From Sanderia malayensis (taxonomy: Eukaryota; Cnidaria; Scyphozoa; Semaeostomeae; Pelagiidae), in contig RQOL01000531.1 of assembly GCA_013076295.1 (NCBI GenBank), forward strand, positions 5,146,001-5,210,000: 64,000 nucleotides of DNA, given 5' to 3'. The position numbers were made by a program, and so were the translations under genes. Positions 56,096 to 64,000 of this stretch are shown one piece after another; position 1 is the first letter of the stretch, and each line of letters begins with the position of its first letter. A model generated the notes under the pieces. The model was not told the origin of the DNA. It saw only the letters and a list, made by a program, of their open reading frames with translations, and searched no databases.

Positions 56096-57551
56096 CAGTG
56101 AAATCCCGATATAACGAACTCTGTAGGGACCGAGAAAATAGTTCGCAATAGCGGGAGTTCGTTGTACAGAAGGGAAATTTTTTATGAAAAATTTCAAATG
56201 CAAATGGGCCAGAATGTCTGTTGGACCCTCCCTCAAGTATTCGCGCTTAAGTGGCACACTATATTGTTCTAAAACCAACTTACAGGATGATAACAGTTAT
56301 TGCTCTGATAGATTGCAACATGAAAAACGCTCAAACATGCTTAACAATGGAACATCAGATAACAATGTCGATATTACGATGTCAATTTTTCATTACTATT
56401 TCTATTTTATCTAGCTAATAGAACAACATATCACTGTTTTTAAACAAAAAAATCAGTGATATGTTTTGTTCCTTTTTGTTTCTCGTTGCTACGTCATATA
56501 ATTTCGAAAGGGAATTATCTTTGCATTTCGTTCCCAATTTCCGCACAAAAAGGCTCGATGTTTGAAGCACATCAAGAGCGTAAAAAACTGCACTACTTCC
56601 TCCTTTATTACTTCACATTCTTTTTCACTTTCGCCATCCGCCATCCATACTTTATACTTTGATGGTTACCGCGAAAGCAATAAGCCGGTTCGATTATGAT
56701 CGAAACCATATTTACGCGTCTGTAGCCCTGGACGCCAGCGCGATAGGTTTTCTCAAAAATTCGTTACCGTAAATGACGAAATTGGCGCCCCCTGCCAAAT
56801 AACCGCCCCTGCCGAATAAGCGCCCCCGGGATAAAGGCAATTTTTGTAATAAGCGCCCCTGCTTGAATAAGCGCCCCCTAAACAAACGGGGCGCTTACTT
56901 GAATATAGAACGATCTGATCCATTGTTTCAAGGAAAGGCAGCCTTGTCAAGTTGGATGGCAGGTTTTAAAAAGTCAATTTGGTTTTAAATGTAAATCAGG
57001 TTGTAAATCCTAAGCGATAAAGATGTTGATCAGTTTGAAATTTGGGGAAAGCGATGTTGCAAATAGCAGGACCTGAATTTTTGATGGTTGACTCAGACCA
57101 TGAAGAGATCGACATCTTATAAGATATTTCATTTTTTAATTCTTTTGTATTACGCCGGTTAAAATATTCATCAAAAATGAACTGAAAGACAACTGGAAAC
57201 AGTATGTATATAACGTCATCTGAGGTTCTGCATTTACATTGATTGAGCAAAAATTAATAAGCGCCCCTACAGATTTAACCGCCCCCGCTGAATTAGCGCC
57301 CCCTCTAAAAGTGTCATTTTTAAATAAGCGCCCCGGGCGCTAATTTTGTCATTTACGGTATATCGAGGGTATTTGTGGTCAGGGGATCGGAAGATTGGTT
57401 CGTAAAAACGAAAGTTCGTTATATCCAGGGTTCGTTATACAGGGAGGATTTACAGTAGGATTTACTTCCCAGAATCCAAGGGACGGGAGTTTTAGTTCGT
57501 AATAGCGAGAAGTTCGTTGTAAACGGGGTTCGTTATAGCGGGATTCCACTG
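56096..57551. mobile_element. pogo/Tigger-like MITE nested in the palindrome loop
   Basis: Ends CAGTGAAATCCCGATATAAC and, from the right, CAGTGGAATCCCGCTATAAC, with TA on both sides (56094-56095, 57552-57553). CAGTG ends and TA duplications fit the pogo/Tigger type. The interior iterates GTTCGTTATA- and GTTCGTAATAGCG-like units near both ends. It is itself interrupted at 56765-57360. Confidence 0.8.
56765..57360. mobile_element. MITE with TACCGTAAATGAC ends, AATAAGCGCCCC iterations
   Basis: 596 bp. Ends TACCGTAAATGACGAAATT and, from the right, TACCGTAAATGACAAAATT. (A)ATAAGCGCCCC units repeat near both ends (56805-56895; 57250-57345) around a unique core. It is inserted inside the pogo-like MITE, so it is the younger of the two. 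Confidence 0.8.
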
Positions 57552-57666
57552 TATGTATAATTTGCCTCCATTTCGTCCTCAGTGATCTCTGCAATGGCCA
57601 TCGCTTCTTCATCTGTGACGCCTTCTCTGCGGCGCTTTCTGTGCAGTTGTTTTTTTTACCTTTTTT

Positions 57667-58578
57667 CTTGACAACTCAAGCGTTCATAGCGATGGTTCAG
57701 ACTGGATGCCATAATCAGGCTTTGGGTCGCGTTTCAATGTTACTCTTGGGTGCCTAATTGCCGGGGGGTCCCAATTAGCGGGGGGGTTGGATTTTTTGTT
57801 GAAAATTAATTGCCGGGGGGTCCCAATTAGGGGGGGGGCTAGATTTTTGTTGATTTTCATGACTCAATTTTTATCTTATTTTGTCTATGCAAGACTGGTA
57901 TCTACTTATTTTGTGATTTTGAATACTCTGATATGAATTTTCAATACGAGTCACTTACGCGAAGTTGAAAAATTTAATAAGTGGCGGGGTCCTAATAAGA
58001 GTGGGGGGGGGTTGGAAAAATTTTCAAAAATTAATTAGCGGGGGGGGACAGCAATTAGGCACCTAAGAGTACTTTTTAAAACTTTCAGTGTTTCTTATGT
58101 TTACTTACTGTTTGTGGAGATGAGGTATATGCTTCTTTACCCAATTAAAAACGAAGCAAAGTGTTTGTGGTGATCATAAGCTTTCATACATTCGCTATTT
58201 TTGTATTCCCTGGTGTGAAGAACTTTACAAATTATGAATTCAAATGCGTTTGAAAAATTTTATTGGCGCCATTTTGATGACGTCACAATACTTTAAATGG
58301 CTCTAGCTCCAAATCCATAGGTTGTATCGGAATGCAGTAAAAGACAATTTTGCTCAGTATTTTCAGCTCTACGAGATAAGTCATTCACATTTGGAAAATA
58401 ACTACTTTGATAATTGACATAATTAGCCCTAATTAGGGCTTAATTACGACCACTTCCGGTGAAAATTTTTGAAGGCCCATCTTGGATTTAGATTCCCCGA
58501 CCACTGTTTAGTACATTTCAAGCAAAAACCCCAAGGTTACCAACTTTGCCAGATTGCAGGGGAAAAAAACCCTGTCTA
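57667..58578 (-). repeat. Right arm of the 3-kb palindrome
   Basis: 912 bp including one MITE. Without it, it matches the left arm nearly end to end with scattered substitutions. Confidence 0.88.
57743..58069. mobile_element. MITE with CTCTTGGGTGCCTAATTG ends, TAATTAGCGGGGGG interior
   Basis: 327 bp, TA on both sides (57741-57742, 58070-58071). Ends CTCTTGGGTGCCTAATTGC and, from the right, CTCTTAGGTGCCTAATTGC. G-rich units (CCGGGGGGTCCCAATTAG) iterate inside. The left palindrome arm shows the empty site, so boundaries and TA duplication are certain. Related to the MITE at 10886-11175. Confidence 0.88.
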
Positions 58579-58581
58579 TTG

Positions 58582-58819
58582 AGCCGGGGGAGGAAGTCGG
58601 CCTTTTGGTTTGTTTTGGCTCCACAGTAAAATGCTTGAAGATCCAAAACGCTCTGTTATCAGTAATCAAATGGAATTTTAGACCAAGAATAAATGCTGGA
58701 CATTTTGGAGTGGGAAATACAAGAACAAACACTTCTTTCTCCATCACTGTATAACTTATTTCTCTGGTACTGAGAATGCGACTGGTTAGTAAATCCCCTT
58801 TTGTGACCAGATGTATCAC
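58582..58819 (-). pseudogene. Gypsy-type RNase H relic
   Basis: The minus-strand frame reads SRILSTREISYTVMEKEVFV, then FILGLKFHLITDNRAFWIFK. This is the RNase H core pattern 'S(R/K)xLSxxExxYxxxEKExLA...F...TDN..L..'. The 3-kb palindrome is inserted just downstream (on that strand) after SPGSI. Confidence 0.75.
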
Positions 58820-58845
58820 ATTGCGTTAAAACAGCTCACACCCTA

Positions 58846-59654
58846 CAGCTGGGCCAAAAAAGTAACCCACTAAAAAAATCATTTTTAGGAAAGGCATTTT
58901 ATGAGCAATTTTTTGCAAATTTCCACCATATAAAAATCAATTCAAAACCCATCTTGAGTAAAAATATTTTGTATTCACATTTTGTCATTTCAAAGCAATT
59001 GTAATTTTAAAATTTCTAGTCGTAAAACTTTCTGTTATGACATTTAATGTGTGAGAATTGACTATGTGGGAAAAGCAATACATACGTCTTGTCATTTTTA
59101 AATTGTTCAGAGGAAAGCAATATGCTCAAAGTATTACAAATATACATAAACATTTTATCTGAAATTTGTAAATTGAAAAGGGTTGAAAAGAAAGACAATT
59201 ACTTCTGAATTTCTGAACAAAAACTTTTCTATTGGCCTGAGAATAACATACACAATACTGCGCTATTACTTTAAATTATTCAAGGAATAAAGGGCCTGTT
59301 GTCAACGAAAAATTATGAAAGTAATTTATACTGGGCCACAGAAAGTCTGCAAAATTTATTGAACAAGGAGGAGGACAATTTGAACACCTTGTTAATAATT
59401 GTTTTGTTTTTGTTATTTCTAACTTTTCTTGTTTTGTCCTTCAAAGTTAGGAATTTTTAGACACAAGGTGTTATAACAGTAGGTTTCACGAGTAGAAGTT
59501 TTAAAATTACAATTGCTCAAAACTGACTCAACATAATTACAAGTTATTTCTACACAACATGTTTTTTGAGCTGAATATTATACGGTTGAACTTCCCAAAT
59601 TTTCTACAAGCTTTCATGTTAGGGGGGAGGGGGTTACTTTTTTGGCCTACCCTG
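58846..59654. mobile_element. 809-bp MITE with CAG...GGCCAAAAAAGTAACCC ends
   Basis: Left CAGCTGGGCCAAAAAAGTAA and, from the right, CAGGGTAGGCCAAAAAAGTA; GGCCAAAAAAGTAACCC is exact on both sides. The interior is AT-rich without further symmetry. Flanks are TA on the left and AT on the right, so the target duplication is unclear. Confidence 0.72.
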
Positions 59655-61623
59655 ATAAAAATTTTTGAAAAAGAGAGTAGGCGAATATAGGGGTGGTGCA
59701 TAAACACAACGTGAGGTATTGAAATGTGTGTTCAGTGCCTTCATCCATAACAAAGTTTGTTGATTTCTTAGTAGGTTATGTTCATGGCGAAGAAAGAGTT
59801 ACAAATTGATGAATAAAGCATGGAAGGAATTGTTGGTTGTTTACCAGCGTTGACGTTTAAGGGCCAACATGAAACACTGTAATCCAATACAAAACTTTGT
59901 TTAAAGCCACAAAACATTTTGAGACGTTGACCGGGCTTTATCTGGCATATACCACAGCATAACCGTGTTTCTAGTGATATTACCATGTATAAAAATGAGT
60001 AATTTTGCGACCACAGTTTTCAGGTTGGGTGGACTTTCTCAACTATGTTTTGCTGTTCAAATATTGCCGTTTGATCTTTATAACTTCAGGTACATTGTCA
60101 CAAACATCAGTCTTTAGAATGATTTTTCAAGACTTCGCAAAGGGTTTTTACGACTTTTACACTTTTCTTCTACAGGATTTCCTTTTTTTTAAAAATCAAT
60201 ACACAGAAAATTTATGCTTTTGTTCTCTTTCTCAAATGATTTCGCTATGTTCCTTGCTTCAAGTTAAGCAATAAACGAATAAACCCTAGAATAAACCCCC
60301 ATGGGGGCTTACCCGGAAGTTCAATTTTAGCAGAACAAATCAAATAACTGGATGAAATGTATTGTATTGCATAATTGCATACATTTGTAATAACATTTTT
60401 AGAACCTGCGGATTTTTTAATAGATGTTGATGAAAGTTGTTGCCGGAGACGGGTTTTACAATTATGTTATTCTTTCTTTTTTATTTCGTTTTACCCTGAA
60501 GAATTTTCGCCCATTCAAATTCGATATTACGTAATGGTCTTGTGGCATGTCTATATGTCTACATGTCCATTGTTATGTACCACATAATAATCTATAATAA
60601 TAATCTATGATAATCTTGTCAATGTTGTTCCAGCAAATAAATTCATTTTGACGGACATGTTTCCTGTATTAGACATCTTATTCGCAACTCGTTTTGGCAA
60701 TTCTCAGTTTCACCGTAGTTAACTCCATATCCCGCTATTTTTACTGACGTTTTTTATAATAATAATAATTATTATTATTTGACACGGCAATGTAGATTAT
60801 TAGCGCATTAAAGACCATGTCTCTATTTATCCTTCAAGGATTCAACAAATTCAGGGTTTATCATTTATTTAGTTAAAGTGGCAGCTTTACTAATTTCACA
60901 AATGGGTTGTGGGATCTGATAATCCGTCGAGAAAGACTCCTTTTTTATTATTAACATCAATTGTTATGATTTTGTATAAACTTCTTTGTGGCACCTAGAA
61001 ATACGCTTCCTTCTGTCAAAAACGTGTGGCCCCTTTACTTTGAAGTTTTATATTTGCCTCTGTCTACGTGTTAAATTAACGGATTGAATATTACTATCAA
61101 AAGACAGCTTAAATTTTAGTAAATTAGTAGTATTGTCAAAAGTGTCATTGTTTTTTTACAGGACGTCTGCAGGACCATCGCGGAAAAAGGCTAGATGAAT
61201 CATATGCCGAAGGAAAAATTCGCTTATATTCTTTTTTATTTTTGTCCTGATCATGTGAGCCCGCTTCAAAGTATCTAGCATCTCGCTTGGTGAGCCAGAA
61301 AGGTTCTTACCTATTGATTATTCTGGGGTATTAAATGAAGGGTTGTTTAGTTTTCTCAAGGATATCAGCAGCGTTGTACTGTTCTAAATACTTTTTATTT
61401 TCAAAAATTTTTGTTGTCGGTTGATTTTGACAGAAAGTACATCAATAGGTTATATTATGCTATGTTATTATTTAGCGAGTTGAATTTTACCTGATCTTAA
61501 CTTCAATTTCATCCTTATTTCTTTGCAGTATCTCTCTTAACTGCAAACGGAAATAGATGCTACAAATCACAGATTCCTGCCACTCTTGTCCGCTTCGGCT
61601 GTTACGAATATTCCTTACCTCAC
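59655..61623. other. Gene-free stretch
   Basis: No supported gene. A palindromic trinucleotide run (AATAATAATAATTATTATTATT) lies at about 60757-60779. Confidence 0.45.
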
Positions 61624-61806
61624 CTGTCCATTGATATCTGTTGATGTCCTTGGGACATCTGTGAAAACTTGGCAATCACTTTCATCCATTTGTCTCTGTC
61701 CTATACTGTGCTCCGAGGTTTTGCGAAATTTACGACTGTTTATTCCTGAATGTTGTCCTCCACCTTTTACGTTACCTTCTCCGCTTCTCGCAGAAGAAAA
61801 CAAAAA
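61624..61806 (-). CDS. Candidate internal exon, unknown protein
   Basis: On the minus strand an acceptor-like TTTGATCTTTTAG precedes an open stretch (FSSARSGEGNVKGGGQHSGI, then RTSTDINGQ) that ends ATGGACAG|GTGAGG, a strong donor. Composition looks more like coding (mixed, polar) than its surroundings. No family is recognised and no partner exon is found; it may be chance. Confidence 0.22.
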
Positions 61807-63340
61807 CTAAAAGATCAAATTCACATGTCCCAAGTGAATTTCTGCATAATATTGCTTAAAAATGACACCTGATAATTTCCAGATAAGGCTAACTATGCCT
61901 TTTCCCTTTTGTGATGGTAGGCAGGCTGACCAAAGAAAAAACGAGTATTTATGCAACAAGTGTCTGTTGATCGTAATCAATTCATTGACAGAAGTCAGAA
62001 CTGAGAGAACTAACTAGATCAACAAATTAAAGCATTTAAAAACAAAATCAAACAAAATTACGTATTTTACCAAATGAACCAATAGAAAATGAGAATAACA
62101 GGAAAGATAATTAAGAAGTGAAAGATTGAGATGTGCATTCATGACTATAGTAGAATAGTAATGTACTAGCCCGGGGGCTCGAATTCGCTCGCTTCCCAGA
62201 GGAGGGCAAGTGAAGAAAACTTGATTTGGTAGGCGCACTTTGTGCGCTGCATTAGCTTGCACTTATGCTCTATTCAACTCCACGTACAATGGGTTAGCTC
62301 GCTACGTTCGCCTGTGTATCTATTATTAAGAAATATGTGTGTATCAAATAATATAAGGTAAATATGTGCGTATCAAATAATATAAGGTAAAAATATATTA
62401 AAATAATAATAATGTTTGTAAATAAAGAACAAATGTAAAGGGTAGTCGCAGCCATACAGACCAATAGGAAGCAATACGCATACGTGATCTAGATTGTTAA
62501 TCAGAGAGCACATGGAGTATGAGTGGGGAGTACTGGCAATGGGTCTATTTGAAAAGAATGGATGGTAGGAAACATTGTAGAAGAAAAATGTTTATGTGTG
62601 CGAATCTACAGCTATCAACCTGGATCAGTGCTTCGGGGGTTTGATGACAATACGCTGTCATGACCACAGGCCCCCATCACCAATACGGGCACTACCACCA
62701 GTAAAGTGTATGTAGAAAGAAGAGATGGTGAAAATGTGGCGCGCAAAACTGATCAGCTAGAGTGGCAGAGTATTAGGAGCGCATTAATACAACTACCAAT
62801 GGGAAACGTCTAGTAGGGTTGTAGAAGTATGACAAACACGAGGAAAATGATCTAGAAAAGGGGCAAGAGAGAAATTGTATTTGTGTATACATGGACAGAA
62901 GTGAATGATGAATTGATAGATTGAAAAATTGCATCATCATTAGTATGATGTATTTTGGTCATTACATAAATAACTATCAAGAAGTGGGCAATCAGAACAA
63001 TATTGTTTATGCAACAACATAGAGAAAGGATATCATATACACTAGAGTGCGAACCAGGCCTGCGTGTCGTATATTTTCTTTCGACAACGAGTTGGTTCGA
63101 TATTTGGAATTACCACGAACGACTTCTAATCATATATGACAGCAATAGAGAACCAACAACTTATTTCGTCCACCCATTCTCCATCAACAAATTCAACCAA
63201 TTTCAAGTATTTCACAGTCAAGTATTGGGTTACAGTATTTAATATTAGATTAGTGTCAATCAATTTATGAACTGGTCTGTCTTGTTTGCAGTGTTTGCAA
63301 CATTCCCCCCAAATCAAGATCCTAAGGGTCTTGACTTAAA
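61807..63340. other. Gene-free stretch
   Basis: No gene supported. Holds a 29-bp direct repeat (listed) and repeat-like GC-richer text near 62165-62320 (GTGCGCTGCATTAGC, CTCGCTACGTTCGCC). Confidence 0.45.
62332..62389. repeat. 29-bp tandem repeat, two copies
   Basis: 62332-62360 and 62361-62389 differ at one base; each ends ATCAAATAATATAAGGTA. Confidence 0.9.
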
Positions 63341-64000
63341 TGGATTCATGTATCAATTCTGTGAATGAATGTCAATGTCACCAAAAATAAGTAAAGAAAG
63401 GTGCTATTAACTTAGTTTTTAGCTGTATTAATGTAGATTCATGTATAAATGGTGGAATGAATATTAATATCGCTGAAAACAAGTGTATAAAGTTGTATTT
63501 CATTATCTTTTAGATATATTAACGTGGATTCAGGTGTAAGTTGTGAAATTAATGTCAATATGACCGAACACAAGTAAATAAAGATGAATGTTACTTAGTT
63601 TTAGCTGTATTTACTTGGATTCATGTGTAAATTGTCTGAGTGAATGTCAATATCACTGAAAACAAGTAAAAAAAGGTGAATGTTATTTAGCCTTAGCTGT
63701 ATTTATGTCGATTCATGTGTGAAATCTGGGAATGAATGTCAATATCGATAAAACAAGTAATTAAAAGGTGTATTTCAATCAGTGAGTTTTAGCTGTAATT
63801 AGTGGATTCATGTGTACGTTGTGGAAATGAATGCCAATATCAATGAAATCTAGTGTATAAGTTGTATTTCCCTAAGTTTTATATACATTTAGGTGGATTC
63901 ATGTGTAAGTTGTGGGAATGATGTCAATATCAAAGAGCAAGTAAAAAGGTTTATCTCAATCGTCCTTTTTAGCTGATGTGGATCCATATGTAAATTATGG
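63341..64000. repeat. Minisatellite, period about 91 bp, continuing past the window
   Basis: The landmark GATTCATGTGTAA recurs with G at 63343, 63436, 63527, 63618, 63710, 63805, 63896 and (as GATCC) 63981: spacings 93, 91, 91, 92, 95, 91, 85. Units also share GAATGTCAATATC and AACAAGTAA. At least seven diverged copies. Confidence 0.88.

Larger units (their letters stand above)
56042..57653 (-). pseudogene. C-terminal tail of an unidentified transposase, split by a MITE
   Basis: On the minus strand the palindrome loop reads RKRRREGVTDEEAMAIAEIT then EDEMEANYTY; across the pogo-like MITE (removing one TA) the frame goes on as FDENSSVDSDGLDWMP and TAA at 56042-56044. The right arm encodes the matching end on the + strand (DNSSVHSDGSDWMP, TAA 57712-57714). 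This is a basic, then acidic C-terminal tail about 50 residues long; the protein family is unknown to me, and transposase is an inference from position next to the element end. Confidence 0.5.
55506..58578. mobile_element. 3.07-kb palindromic element with nested MITEs
   Basis: The left arm 55506-56090 (585 bp) mirrors the right arm 57667-58578 once a 327-bp MITE plus its TA (329 bp) is subtracted: 583 bp. Outer ends TAGACAGGG...CCCTGTCTA are flanked by TTG (55503-55505, 58579-58581), a possible 3-bp target duplication. The loop carries a pogo-like MITE, which carries another MITE. The arms share blocks such as GCAATCTGGCAAAGTTGGTA and TAATTAGGGCTAATTA. Each arm's inner end encodes the same peptide tail (NSSV.SDG.DWMP, stop), so the element looks like two 3' ends of one transposon joined head to head. 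Confidence 0.85.

Noticed and set aside
63341..64000. A CRISPR array
   Set aside because: Repeat units are whole diverged tandem copies without constant repeats and unique spacers, and the DNA is eukaryotic.

Overview
The window is eukaryotic, AT-rich, intron-bearing and dense in transposons. It looks like animal nuclear DNA, and I suspect a cnidarian (an anthozoan such as a coral or octocoral). That placement rests on the mix of BEL/Pao, Gypsy, Copia and CR1-like elements, on metazoan-type rDNA, and on a TRANK1-type gene; it is a guess, not a proof.

One host gene dominates. A TRANK1-like gene (TPR, ankyrin repeats, UvrD-type helicase core, long helical C-terminus) runs on the + strand from 13986 to 42438. 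I can place 11 coding exons with consensus splice sites and compatible phases: 9252 nt, 3084 codons including the stop. It carries one in-frame TGA at 34791-34793, between Walker A and helicase motif II.

The introns are filled with mobile DNA. Intron 1 holds a 390-bp near-perfect hairpin and a tRNA-Ser-derived SINE. Intron 2 holds a MITE with ends TACCGTATTT. Intron 6 (9.8 kb) holds, in order: a decayed Copia element interrupted by a hAT-type MITE with an 8-bp target duplication; a 155-bp palindrome; a 2.6-kb inverted-repeat unit enclosing a degenerate antisense 18S-ITS1-5.8S-ITS2-28S segment; a 1.6-kb foldback element; and a TG/AG microsatellite.

Upstream (1-13985) lie a CR1-like LINE relic, decayed pieces of a mobile-DNA-associated protein family, and a complete young-looking BEL/Pao element (3002-8949). 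The BEL element has LTRs identical by eye, a 5-bp target duplication, a tRNA-Arg-type primer site and an unbroken 1741-codon gag-pol.

Downstream (42439-64000) is gene-poor. A dead Gypsy element (46524-52867) split the reading frame of a MADF-domain relic and was itself split in its integrase by a 1056-bp inverted-repeat MITE. Further on, a 3.07-kb palindrome (55506-58578) has arms that encode a shared protein tail. It contains three nested MITEs and sits inside an older Gypsy-type RNase H relic. The window ends in a minisatellite of about 91 bp period.

The functional gene content is the TRANK1-like gene and the BEL gag-pol; almost everything else is mobile DNA or its debris. The most unusual structures are the rDNA cassette inside inverted repeats within an intron, and the 3-kb palindrome whose two arms act as empty-site controls for each other's insertions.
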